DNA of 7,818 bases from Deltaproteobacteria bacterium (GCA_024644775.1 JAHEHB010000258.1:1-7818), one strand, 5' to 3'; positions 1 to 6,744 are shown, numbered from the stretch's first letter. Numbers and translations are program-made. Notes: generated from the letters alone by a model not told the origin.

Positions 1-1
1 C

Positions 2-220
2 CTGTTCTGGGAGTTCTACGAAGGCGGCGGCAAGAAGGCGGTCCTCAAAGGCAAATGGAAAGGGGTCCGGCTCAACACCATCCGGAAACCGGACAACCCG
101 ATCGAGCTGTACGATCACTCCCAGGACCTGGCCGAGCGCAAGAATGTCGCAGCCCAGCACCCGGATACCGGCGCCGATCATGGCACCGATACCGATCATG
201 CACGCATCAAAAAGTCCTAG
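2..220 (+). CDS. Arylsulfatase-type sulfatase, C-terminal end only (5' part outside window)
   Basis: The frame is open from the window edge and ends at TAG 218-220, giving 72 visible residues. The stretch starting LFWEFYEGGGKKAV, then KGKWKGVRLN, then PIELYDHSQDLAERKNVAAQHP is the typical C-terminal domain of arylsulfatase A-like enzymes (alkaline phosphatase superfamily). The pattern is W-E-F...GG-K-A-V, G-K-W-K, then I-E-L-Y-D and N-V-A. These enzymes hydrolyse sulfate esters and are often exported. The catalytic formylglycine site is outside the window, so activity cannot be judged. The last ~20 residues, after HPD, are unlike the family and rich in D, H and T, while the +1 frame there looks more family-like, so a frameshift is possible. 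GC is about 61% over the first 200 bases (hand count), above the neighbouring genes. It is convergent with mgtE. Confidence 0.85.
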   Translation: MFWEFYEGGGKKAVLKGKWKGVRLNTIRKPDNPIELYDHSQDLAERKNVAAQHPDTGADHGTDTDHARIKKS

Positions 221-228
221 ATCTCGAG

Positions 229-274
229 CAAAGGAGACTTCTGTCTCAGAGGATGCGTTGTTCCTTTGGTTTTT
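229..274 (+). terminator. Candidate Rho-independent terminator after the sulfatase
   Basis: The arms CAAAGGA (229-235) and TCCTTTG (262-268) are perfectly complementary and are followed by GTTTTT (269-274). This starts 8 bases after the sulfatase stop. A competing inner hairpin, GAGAC (234-238) with GTCTC (243-247), lies in the loop and overlaps the outer arm by two bases. The loop is long (26 bases), so the call is tentative. A second small hairpin at 288-303 (AGCGAT/GTCGCT) is followed by CGATTTTA and could act as a backup in the same direction. Confidence 0.35.
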
Positions 275-308
275 CATGATATGTGTTAGCGATATAAGTC
301 GCTCGATT

Positions 309-1676
309 TTATGTGATCACATGCAAGAACAGTGTTACAAATCCCAAATAAATAAGGAGGCTTAATACATCATTAGAAGTGGTTACGATGGGTCCGGTGG
401 CAAGTGCCGGATCGATATTCAACCGTTTAAGGCCCAAGGGCACTGCAGCACCGATAAAGGCCGAACTTAAAATAATCAACACCAGCGCCAGGCTTACTAC
501 GATGCCGAGTCTGGTATCGCCGAGCCAGAAGCCGACGATCGATCCAAGGATAATACCGCAAATAATCCCATTAAAAAGGGCAACTTTTAGCTCCAGCCAG
601 AGTCGTTTACCCACCCTCACCATGCCGATATCCCCCGTGGCCAATCCTCTAACGGCAACGGTGGCTGCCTGGGTTCCCGTATTGCCCCCCATTGCCATAA
701 TCACCGGGAAAAAGAAAGAGAGTGCGAGGATTTTTTCCAGTGATGACTCGAACCGGTTGATCACAACGGCTGCGAGAATACCTCCTAAAAGCCCCGCTAT
801 CAACCATGGTAATCGTGCGCGGGAGATTTTAATGGAGGATTCTTCCCAAATTTCCTGGTCGATTATACCCGCCATCAATGCCATGTCTTCATCCGCTTCT
901 TCTTCGATAACGTCGATAATGTCGTCATGGGTGATACGGCCCACCATGTGGCCATTCTCATCGACTACTGGAATCGTGACAAGATCATATTTTTTCACCA
1001 GATGGTAGACTTCCTCCTGATCCTGGTCTACGGAAACATAAATGACTTCCGGATTCATAATATCGCTGATCTTGCGATGAGGTGGTTCCAGAATAAGGTC
1101 TTTTAACGATACGACACCAACCAATTTATTTAGGTCGTCTACCGCAAAGACATGGTAAACGTTTTCGACCTCTTCTCTCATATCCCGAAGCATTTCAATG
1201 GCCTCCTGAACATTAAAGCCGGCTTTTACGGCAACGTACTCAAGGGCCATAATGCCGCCTGCCGAATCCTCGGGATAGGGGAGAAGCTTTTCGAGTTCCT
1301 CGGTAACCTCATCCCCCACCGCTTCAATAATCTCTTTGGCCCTTTCATCCGACAGATCCCCAACAATGTCGGCAGCATCATCAGAGTCGAGCTCTTCCAC
1401 GATCTCGGAAACGGCCTGGTTGTCAAGATCGCTGATAATGCTTTCTTGAACCGGCGCTTCGACTTCCATCAGGACCTCTCCGGCGCCTTCCGGCTCAAGG
1501 AGTTTAAAAACAAAAAGGCGTTCATCAGGATCCAGATACTCGATGAGATCCGCCATGTCCGCAGGCCTGATCTCATTAATAAGTTTTATCAGCGTCTGGC
1601 GATCTTCCTGCCGAATATAGCCTTTAATTTCTCGAATCAGGTTTTCATCTACGGTAACAGTTTGAAATGATGACAC
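309..1676 (-). CDS. mgtE: MgtE-type magnesium channel/transporter
   Basis: The product has 455 residues, a normal MgtE length. MgtE is a homodimeric inner-membrane Mg2+ channel whose cytosolic part closes the pore when Mg2+ is abundant. Seen here: an acidic helical N domain (about 20-130) with repeated L-D-x-D/E signatures; two CBS domains (about 137-200 and 203-260, with SAGGIM and DIMNPE entries); an acidic linker; and a C-terminal domain with about five membrane helices from residue 289. The hallmark GGNTGTQAATVAVRGLATGD is at 330-349. The TM5 segment DPALATGP...TTSND keeps an Asp at 436, matching the pore Asp of the family. The start is GTG at 1674-1676, supported by AGGAG at 1684-1688 (minus strand) with 7 bases spacing. 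It lies 75 bp downstream of the potassium channel gene on the same strand, with no terminator between, so co-transcription is likely. The gap is too short for an M-box Mg2+ riboswitch. Confidence 0.96.
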   Translation of the reverse strand: MSSFQTVTVDENLIREIKGYIRQEDRQTLIKLINEIRPADMADLIEYLDPDERLFVFKLLEPEGAGEVLMEVEAPVQESIISDLDNQAVSEIVEELDSDDAADIVGDLSDERAKEIIEAVGDEVTEELEKLLPYPEDSAGGIMALEYVAVKAGFNVQEAIEMLRDMREEVENVYHVFAVDDLNKLVGVVSLKDLILEPPHRKISDIMNPEVIYVSVDQDQEEVYHLVKKYDLVTIPVVDENGHMVGRITHDDIIDVIEEEADEDMALMAGIIDQEIWEESSIKISRARLPWLIAGLLGGILAAVVINRFESSLEKILALSFFFPVIMAMGGNTGTQAATVAVRGLATGDIGMVRVGKRLWLELKVALFNGIICGIILGSIVGFWLGDTRLGIVVSLALVLIILSSAFIGAAVPLGLKRLNIDPALATGPIVTTSNDVLSLLIYLGFVTLFLHVIT

Positions 1677-1682
1677 GGGGCG

Positions 1683-1689
1683 TCTCCTA
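1683..1689 (-). promoter_or_regulatory. Ribosome binding site fixing the mgtE GTG start
   Basis: Read on the minus strand the site is TAGGAGA. The AGGAG core ends 7 bases before the GTG at 1676. There is no ATG in frame nearby, so this site decides the non-ATG start. Confidence 0.7.
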
Positions 1690-1751
1690 TTTTTGCCTGA
1701 TGCTTCTCCGCATAGTTGTCGGTTGCGTCTCTTTTCTCAATTTTACCCAAG

Positions 1752-2771
1752 TTAGTCTGTTGCTAATATCTCTGATAGCCTATCAAGATCGACGGTACGG
1801 CCCATGGCTATGAGCGTATCACCGCTTTCGATCAAAGTCTGTGATGAGGGATTGAAATTCATTTCTCCGTCGCTCTTTCGGGTCGCCACGATGATAATAT
1901 CCATCTCTTGTCTGATTCCAGAATCCACTAAGGTGAGGCCATTTAATTTTGAATTTTCCCCCACCGCTAATTCCTCCATTTTGAGATCCATATTTTTATC
2001 ATGAATGGCGAGTTCCAAAAAATCGGTAACCGTCGGTCTGATGATGGTTTGAGCCATCTTCTGCCCTCCAATGAGATAGGGCAGCACGACCCGGTTGGCC
2101 CCGGCCCTTAGAAGTTTTTTTTCGGTGGATTCTTCATCGGCACGCACTAGTATAAATAGATTCGGATTGAGCCCTCTGGCCGTCATGGTGATAAATAGAT
2201 TGTCGGCATCTGAGCTTACCAACGATACCAACCCTTTGGCTCTCTCGATACCGGCCTCTATCAAAACCTCTTCGTTGGTGGCATCATCGAGTATATAAGG
2301 AACCTCAAGATGATCGAACTGCTCTTTAGAATCCGGATTATTGTCTATTATAATCAAAGGAATCTGCCTGGACTTTAGTTCCTGGGTAATAAACTTTCCC
2401 ATTCGGCCATACCCGCAAAGAATATAATGATTTTTGATGGAATTAATATCTAAGCCCAATTTTTTCCTCCCAAAAAGTGATTTGACCTGCAGCTCGACCA
2501 TGGTCTGCGCCACCATGCCGAGCGTGTAAGCCATAATCCCCATACCCAGAAAAATAATAAAAATGGTAAAAATCCTGCCGACTTTATCGACTTCTCTGAT
2601 CTCTCCATAGCCGACTGTGGTGATGGTGATGACCGTCATGTAGAGGGCATCCAACAGGTGCCATCCCTCTAACACCATATATCCGATGGTGCCCATCACC
2701 AAGATCATCCCAAGCATGACCAGCCCACGAACAATTTTTTTCCCACTGCTGACAAAGATGGCACCGTTCAT
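1752..2771 (-). CDS. MthK-like potassium channel with RCK (TrkA-N/TrkA-C) domains
   Basis: The product has 339 residues, close to MthK. It is predicted to be a tetrameric inner-membrane K+ channel gated by cytosolic RCK domains. Seen here: TM1 (about 15-34), a pore helix and selectivity filter TTVGYGE at 51-57, TM2 (about 66-90), then a Rossmann-type RCK-N domain starting NHYILCGYGRMG (114-125) with the nucleotide-binding glycines. The acidic residues at 143-144 and 161-163 follow the usual fold. A TrkA-C domain covers about 257-338. RCK domains bind ligands such as Ca2+, NAD(H), ATP or c-di-AMP depending on the family member; which one applies here cannot be read from the sequence. Start ATG at 2769-2771 has only a weak purine-rich site upstream. 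mgtE follows on the same strand. It could equally be named a 'potassium channel family/TrkA-N protein'; physiological direction of flow is unknown. Confidence 0.93.
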   Translation of the reverse strand: MNGAIFVSSGKKIVRGLVMLGMILVMGTIGYMVLEGWHLLDALYMTVITITTVGYGEIREVDKVGRIFTIFIIFLGMGIMAYTLGMVAQTMVELQVKSLFGRKKLGLDINSIKNHYILCGYGRMGKFITQELKSRQIPLIIIDNNPDSKEQFDHLEVPYILDDATNEEVLIEAGIERAKGLVSLVSSDADNLFITMTARGLNPNLFILVRADEESTEKKLLRAGANRVVLPYLIGGQKMAQTIIRPTVTDFLELAIHDKNMDLKMEELAVGENSKLNGLTLVDSGIRQEMDIIIVATRKSDGEMNFNPSSQTLIESGDTLIAMGRTVDLDRLSEILATD

Positions 2772-3033
2772 AATACGTCTATCTCTTTAAAAAGATGGTT
2801 CGATCCAACGTGCAGACGTTCTCTTATCAAGATAGGAGGTTAATGGCAAAAGATGTGCCATCGAAAACGTAATCTTCTTGTTTACATATAAGAGGCCCAG
2901 GGAGTTATATTTTAATTTATTTTCAATAATTTTAAATAGTTAGATTCAATTTGGTTGTTATATAAACGTGTGGCACTTTTGTGATGGGATTTTTTTGGGA
3001 ACCAACAGTTCTGGTTTGTGAGATATATGGAAC
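2772..3033. other. AT-rich intergenic region upstream of the potassium channel gene
   Basis: This 262-bp gap separates the AstE-like gene from the channel gene. The part 2905-2965 is very AT-rich and could hold the channel promoter, but I found no convincing -35/-10 pair with correct spacing. A short perfect inverted repeat lies at 2843-2861. No U-tract terminator is visible after the AstE-like stop; the small inverted repeat near 3003-3018 (AACCA/TGGTT) is followed by As on the minus strand. Confidence 0.5.
2843..2861. repeat. Short perfect inverted repeat upstream of the potassium channel gene
   Basis: ATGGCA (2843-2848) and TGCCAT (2856-2861) form a 6-bp perfect stem with a 7-base loop. 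It sits about 72 bp upstream of the channel start, where an operator or a 5' UTR hairpin could lie. No U-run follows on either strand, so it is not an obvious terminator. Confidence 0.4.
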
Positions 3034-4107
3034 CTAAAATTCCGTTTTCAAATAATTTTCTGTCTGGAAAGTCTCGAAGGTTGATTGAATGGAGGCCATT
3101 TCCTTGAAGCTGGCGATATGAAAGATGGCGTCTCCTTTATAAACCAGAGGTAAATTAAGTCGACCGATGACAACGCCGTTTTCCGGCGAGTTTACCTGGA
3201 CATCGTTTTCTCCGAAAGGATCAACAATTTCACCAACTTTGGAATTTTCGGAAACCTGCCCGCCTAAAGGGATTTTTGTATGAAAAATACCACTTGCCGG
3301 TGCCCGAATCCAGGTTGTTGAATTTGCAATTAACGGTTGTAGCCGTGACGCATTGTCACTGCGTTGAGGTAGCATTCCGATGTTGCTCATTATGGAAAGA
3401 ATGCCTTTAAGGCCGACTCGGATTGATACCTCATCAAAACGAAGCGCCTCGCCGGCTTCATAAAGCAACATGGGGATTTCCCGTTCCATAACCGCTTGGC
3501 GCAGAGATCCGTCTCTGATATTGGCATTCACAACCACCGGCACTTTGAAGGCCAGAGCGAGTCTTTTGGTTTCCGGGTCATCGAGGTAGGCTCTAATGTG
3601 AGGGAGGTTTATTCGGTGATTCGATCCGGTATGCAGATCGATCCCATGGGTGCTGCCGGCGACTATCTCTTCCATGAAAATATTGGCAAGCAGTGAGGTT
3701 TGAGATCCCTTCACTGAACCCGGAAAAAACCGGTTGAGGTCCCGTCGATCCGGTGAATAGCGAGATTGGTGAATGAATCCATAAACATTTACCACCGGTA
3801 CCGTCAACAAAGTGCCCCGCAGGCGTCTTATTTTTTTCAGGCTGACCAACCGCCGGATGATTTCGACACCGACAATCTCGTCTCCATGAATTGCGGCACT
3901 GATAAACAGCCGGGGCCCCTCTTTTTTGCCGTGAACCACATGAACCGGCATGGTCATTTCAGTGTGCGTGTAGAGCCGGGCTACGGGAATATTTATGGTA
4001 CAATATTGGCCAGGTTTTACTTCAACACCGGCAATTTTCAGTGGACGCTGCATGGTTGTTTTACTTTTAGCCGATTCCTTTTGTGCGCGTTTTTCCTGGC
4101 TTGGCAT
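3034..4107 (-). CDS. AstE/AspA-type M14 zinc amidohydrolase (succinylglutamate desuccinylase/aspartoacylase family)
   Basis: The product has 357 residues. The M14 catalytic pattern is complete: AAIHGDE gives zinc ligands H74 and E77, [10 protein letters not shown] (121-130) carries substrate-binding residues, GIDLHTG gives the third ligand H159, and LLYEAGE gives catalytic E217. Residues about 266-335 form a small beta domain with a biotinyl/lipoyl-like look (RAPASGIF..., SPENGVVIG), as is common in this subfamily. Family members hydrolyse amide bonds of N-acyl amino acids or small peptides. The chemistry is secure by family but the substrate is not. It has no signal peptide, so it is probably cytosolic. 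It is the last gene of the RimB-RimK-AstE unit. The ATG at 4107 overlaps rimK by 41 bp; an alternative ATG at 4053 (residue 19) removes the basic, poorly conserved N-terminus and starts 14 bp after the rimK stop. Neither has a strong ribosome site. Downstream of the stop no terminator is clear. Confidence 0.9.
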   Translation of the reverse strand: MPSQEKRAQKESAKSKTTMQRPLKIAGVEVKPGQYCTINIPVARLYTHTEMTMPVHVVHGKKEGPRLFISAAIHGDEIVGVEIIRRLVSLKKIRRLRGTLLTVPVVNVYGFIHQSRYSPDRRDLNRFFPGSVKGSQTSLLANIFMEEIVAGSTHGIDLHTGSNHRINLPHIRAYLDDPETKRLALAFKVPVVVNANIRDGSLRQAVMEREIPMLLYEAGEALRFDEVSIRVGLKGILSIMSNIGMLPQRSDNASRLQPLIANSTTWIRAPASGIFHTKIPLGGQVSENSKVGEIVDPFGENDVQVNSPENGVVIGRLNLPLVYKGDAIFHIASFKEMASIQSTFETFQTENYLKTEF

Positions 4108-4972
4108 TTTTTTCGATGTAGTCGATAATCATACCGGCAATGTCCTTTTGTGTTGCTTTTTCAATGCCCTCTAATCCGGGAGATGAGTTGACTTCCATGA
4201 CAACAGGACCGTGGTTCGAGCGCAGCATGTCCACACCGGCGACATTGAGTCCCAAAATTTTCACAGCACGTACTGCTGTGGAACGCTCTTCGGGCGTGAT
4301 TCGAATAACCGTTGCCTTGCCTCCGCGGTGTAGATTGGATCGAAATTCACCTTCCGGCCCCTGCCGCATCATGGAGGCTGCGACCTTGCCACCGATAACA
4401 AAGCAGCGAATGTCAGAACCGCCGGCTTCTTTAATATATTCTTGGACCAGAATATTTGCCTTCAGACCGCGAAACGCCTGGATGACGCTCTCTGCGGCCT
4501 TTTGCGTTTCGGCCAATACCACACCGATGCCCTGAGTTCCTTCAATAAGCTTGATGACCAGCGGTGTGCCTTGGACCAAATCGATAAGATCTTCCGTGAA
4601 TCGCGTCGAATGTGAAAATCCGGTTATCGGCAATCCGATCCCTTTCCTTGCCAACAACTGCAAACTTCGCAATTTGTCCCTGGAGCGACTGATGGCAACC
4701 GACTCATTAACGCAATAGATTCCCTTCATTTCAAACTGCCGAACCACTGCGGTACCGTAAAAAGTAACAGAAGCGCCGATACGGGGAATCACCGCGTCAA
4801 AGCCCTCCAGTTTTTCACCTTTGTAATGGATGGCAGGGTTATGTGACGTGATATTCATATAACAGAGCAGCGGATTGATCACATGGACATCATGTCCGCG
4901 ATCCTCTGCGGCGTTGACGATACGTTGTGTTGAAAATAACTCAGGTTTACGAGAGAGTACTCCGATTTTCAT
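4067..4972 (-). CDS. rimK: RimK-family ATP-grasp alpha-L-glutamate ligase
   Basis: The product has 301 residues; E. coli RimK has 300. RimK enzymes use ATP to form an acyl-phosphate on a carboxylate and join an amino acid, classically adding glutamates to the C-terminus of ribosomal protein S6. Seen here: an N-terminal preATP-grasp domain ([24 protein letters not shown] at 63-68), the ATP-grasp lysine K141 in [11 protein letters not shown], the [13 protein letters not shown] segment with D187, R211-S-N, and the Mg2+-binding residues D248, E260 and N262 in GVDML...[10 protein letters not shown]. All key positions match E. coli numbering from memory, so the enzyme should be active. ATG at 4970-4972 overlaps the RimB-like stop as ATGA, with AAAGG 4 bases upstream, pointing to translational coupling. 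Ligation of glutamate to S6 is the default guess; partners in this operon suggest another or additional target is possible. Confidence 0.95.
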   Translation of the reverse strand: MKIGVLSRKPELFSTQRIVNAAEDRGHDVHVINPLLCYMNITSHNPAIHYKGEKLEGFDAVIPRIGASVTFYGTAVVRQFEMKGIYCVNESVAISRSRDKLRSLQLLARKGIGLPITGFSHSTRFTEDLIDLVQGTPLVIKLIEGTQGIGVVLAETQKAAESVIQAFRGLKANILVQEYIKEAGGSDIRCFVIGGKVAASMMRQGPEGEFRSNLHRGGKATVIRITPEERSTAVRAVKILGLNVAGVDMLRSNHGPVVMEVNSSPGLEGIEKATQKDIAGMIIDYIEKNAKPGKTRTKGIG

Positions 4973-5466
4973 AATACCTTTATCCTTTTTATTTTAGAGT
5001 AATGCCTGGCTAAACTTTGACCAAAATAGTATGACCGGCCAGGATCGATGAGCAAGCTTTTTTTAACGGCGGATCTTCCCAATAACATGCGATGCAGCAT
5101 ATTATGTCGGCTGGTCAATGTAATTTCGATGGGCCATTGCATTATTCCCATTGAAACCACGGTGTTGATAACGTAACGTTTTTCAATATTCCCGCTGGAA
5201 TCTTTGACGCGGCGCTGATCGATAATATCTGCAATACAGAATATTTCAATATCCTTTCGCTTTTGTAGGGGATGAACGCCGAATCGAATCTTCCGCAAAC
5301 CGCCTGCTTCAAATGGTTCCAGCTTAAAGGCATGCAGCGCAGAGGTTCTCGCACCCGTATCTATCTTAGCTTTGATCGCCGGTATCCCGATTTCCGGCAA
5401 GGATACCCATTCTCGCCACCCAATAATTTTTTTGGGTTGTTTTGCAACTTTCGTTTTTGCCACCAT
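4969..5466 (-). CDS. RimB-like retropepsin-fold protein (DUF785, 'ATP-dependent zinc protease' family)
   Basis: The product has 165 residues from ATG. The segment starting [20 protein letters not shown] and leading into [13 protein letters not shown] is the family signature. The DTGA motif (Asp at residue 36) is the single catalytic-type Asp of retropepsin-like aspartic peptidases. The second family motif MLLGR near residues 127-131, followed by LLIDPGRSY, completes the domain. In Pseudomonas the relative RimB is encoded with RimK and modulates S6 glutamylation; the annotation 'ATP-dependent zinc protease' is historical and not supported by visible metal motifs. I chose ATG 5464-5466 because GGGAAGAG (5469-5476, minus) lies just upstream; a TTG at 5476-5478 would add four residues but lacks a ribosome site. 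The Lys-rich N-terminus (about residues 1-14) is not a signal peptide. It is first in the three-gene unit and overlaps rimK by 4 bp. Confidence 0.9.
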   Translation of the reverse strand: MVAKTKVAKQPKKIIGWREWVSLPEIGIPAIKAKIDTGARTSALHAFKLEPFEAGGLRKIRFGVHPLQKRKDIEIFCIADIIDQRRVKDSSGNIEKRYVINTVVSMGIMQWPIEITLTSRHNMLHRMLLGRSAVKKSLLIDPGRSYYFGQSLARHYSKIKRIKVL

Positions 5467-5770
5467 AACTCTTCCCAAATGAATAAAGTCTCGGATTGTC
5501 CATTACTTTACATCTATGGTGATATTATGTGCATTGCGAAGGATTCATAAAGACTTTGAGGCGGTGGCGCTCACATACAGTAAAAATTCCAAATCCCAAT
5601 TCTCAAATTCTTTACCCTGTTAAATTATTCCATCCATAGCGTAACCCAGTTGTTTATATAAATCCTGTTGATTACCTATACCACAGATCCCATCTGGTTT
5701 TTGAATGAGGAATGGATTCATTTTGTATTTTGTTTGGTTGACAAGATCTACAGGATATTACCGATATTTT

Positions 5771-5799
5771 TTTCTGGTTTTCCGGAAGAAAACCAGAAA
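5771..5799. repeat. Perfect 12-bp hairpin A
   Basis: TTTCTGGTTTTC (5771-5782) pairs fully with GAAAACCAGAAA (5788-5799), with the 5-base loop CGGAA. The T-run (5767-5773) is on the upstream side on the plus strand, and the minus-strand reading is followed by As, so this is not a standard terminator for either neighbour. It lies about 300 bp upstream of the rimB-like start. Confidence 0.7.
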
Positions 5800-5906
5800 G
5801 GCGAATCTGCTAGTGCGGAAAACTTTGACAGTACCATAAACACTTGGGTCTGTTTCACACCTTATAGTTTTGACTTTCATAACCTCACTATACAAGGTGA
5901 TTGTGT

Positions 5907-5936
5907 TTTATTGGTTTCTTTCATGAAACCAATAAA
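5907..5936. repeat. Perfect 12-bp hairpin B
   Basis: TTTATTGGTTTC (5907-5918) pairs fully with GAAACCAATAAA (5925-5936), with the 6-base loop TTTCAT. No U-run follows on either strand. Its arm resembles that of the hairpin at 5771 (both have a TGGTTT core), which suggests related elements 136 bp apart. Confidence 0.7.
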
Positions 5937-6168
5937 GACAAAACAAAATCCTCAAAATCCGGCCTGCCCTGTTAAATGCGGAGCCTATTTATCCGGGGTA
6001 AATCCTGTCTCATTAAACCTTAGTTTGTTATTTGTGTTTTGGTGCTTGGAATTTCCATGATTCCGAAAAATAATCGAAATTAAGAAAATCTAAGTAATTG
6101 TGTATCTAAATGACGTGGCCCTGCTTCGTTCCATACATCAGAACACATGTATCGCTGTATCAACGGAC

Positions 6169-6387
6169 TTAATCATCATCCTTTAGTCGGCTTGAGAAGC
6201 GTTTTTCTTTTCGTTTTCCTTTTTTTTTCCAGCTGGTTCCATTTCCATAAAGTTTGGATTTTTTCTTGCGGCACTCCGGACACCGCGAAGGTGCGTCAAA
6301 ATTGTGCTCAGCGCAACGTTTTTGTTCAGTGACGGAAAACACGAAAGGAGCATCACACTGAATGCAGGTTGGCATTACATCTTGCAT
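6169..6387 (-). CDS. Small zinc-ribbon protein with lysine-rich tail
   Basis: The product has 72 residues from the chosen start. Two CxxC knuckles (C8-x2-C11 in CIQC and C36-x2-C39 in CPEC), separated by a segment with FVFSVTEQKRCAEHNF, match the 'probable zinc-ribbon domain' family (zf-trcl type), whose usual pattern is C-x2-C...F-x-F-T...E-Q...C-P-x-C. The function of this family is not established. The tail (about 41-72) is strongly basic (KKKSK, KKKGKRKEKR) and ends in DDD, which suggests nucleic-acid or ribosome contact; this is inference. I chose ATG 6385-6387 because a perfect AGGAGG sits 5 bases upstream; the longer ATG at 6405 would place that site inside the gene. It stands alone between two long gaps, on the same strand as its neighbours. 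Confidence 0.8.
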   Translation of the reverse strand: MQDVMPTCIQCDAPFVFSVTEQKRCAEHNFDAPSRCPECRKKKSKLYGNGTSWKKKGKRKEKRFSSRLKDDD

Positions 6388-6392
6388 TGAAT

Positions 6393-6398
6393 CCTCCT
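6393..6398 (-). promoter_or_regulatory. Strong ribosome binding site fixing the zinc-ribbon start
   Basis: The minus-strand sequence is AGGAGG (extended GAGGAGGA), 5 bases before ATG 6387. It selects the 72-residue product over the 78-residue one beginning at 6405. Confidence 0.8.
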
Positions 6399-6689
6399 CA
6401 AACATGCCATACTGTCTTTTTGTTCAAGGCCGGCAACATAAGTTGTTTTAGGCGCAAGTCTATGTTGCTTTGGTTATAGCAATACAGATACCAAAATGAT
6501 ATCTTTTTGAAATGATAAAAGATTTTTTAAAGCTCCGACGGACCAAAGGGATTCACATGTCTGATGGAAGGTAAAATCGGAACTATTGGTTCTCCAAAAT
6601 TACCGCCGCCAGTTCAATGAAATTCTCGCGAAAAGTTCACCGCAACATCTGCTTGAAATTCTCCAGAAAAAGGTTGATCTGATTTTTGT

Positions 6690-6744
6690 AAAAAATGACA
6701 AGAGAGGTCTTTCGGGGGTCCAAAAAACCAGCGTTCCTCTCTCG
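6690..6744 (-). terminator. Candidate Rho-independent terminator after the GH130-like gene
   Basis: On the minus strand CGAGAGAGG (6744-6736) pairs with CCTCTCTTG (6707-6699) as a 9-bp stem with one G-T wobble, which only works on this strand. It is followed after three bases by six Ts (6695-6690). The loop is 28 bases, longer than ideal. It begins 38 bp after the GH130-like stop, the expected place. Confidence 0.45.

Larger units (their letters stand above)
5584..6054. repeat. Degenerate intergenic repeat block bounded by AAATTCCAA/TTGGAATTT inverted ends
   Basis: AAATTCCAA (5584-5592) and TTGGAATTT (6046-6054) are perfect 9-bp inverted repeats. Just inside them, CCCTGTTAAAT occurs at 5615-5625 and 5967-5977, each followed by TAAATCCTGT (5659-5668 and 5999-6008) in the same direction. 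The spacings differ (44 and 32 bases start to start), so the copies are diverged. Similar TTGGAATTT-rich intergenic sequence is, from memory, frequent in Desulfobacterales. The block could be a decayed MITE-like element or scattered dispersed repeats; no target-site duplication was identified. Confidence 0.35.
5467..6168. other. 702-bp non-coding region with hairpins and degenerate repeats, upstream of the rimB-rimK-astE unit
   Basis: No credible gene is present. The region is AT-rich. It should contain the promoter of the rimB-like unit near 5480-5560 (minus), where CATAAT is visible around 5526-5531 but the -35 match is poor. It also holds two perfect 12-bp stem-loops (5771-5799 and 5907-5936), a smaller one at 5684-5696 (CAGAT/ATCTG), a repeated pair of motifs (CCCTGTTAAAT followed by TAAATCCTGT) at both ends, and TTGGAATTT-type repeats in inverted orientation at 5584-5592 and 6046-6054. 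After the zinc-ribbon stop there is a 6-bp inverted repeat at 6133-6152 (ATACAT/ATGTAT) without a U-run. Confidence 0.6.

Noticed and set aside
379..1670. Long plus-strand open frames (379-1008 and 1152-1670)
   Set aside because: They lie wholly antisense to mgtE, whose domains are unmistakable; no independent motif or ribosome site.
1677..1751. M-box Mg2+ riboswitch upstream of mgtE
   Set aside because: The gap is 75 bp, too short for an M-box, and no matching stem set is seen.
2834..2872. Plus-strand AGGAGGT followed by a 9-codon frame from ATG 2843
   Set aside because: The spacing is only 3 bases, and no plus-strand gene follows. It lies in a minus-strand upstream region, so it is likely coincidental.
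3003..3036. Terminator after the AstE-like gene
   Set aside because: The small AACCA/TGGTT hairpin is followed on the minus strand by As rather than Ts.
5668..6060. 130-codon plus-strand open frame in the gap upstream of the rimB-like gene
   Set aside because: It starts with TTG, has no ribosome site, shows no family motif, and spans both hairpins and the repeat block. Best read as chance.
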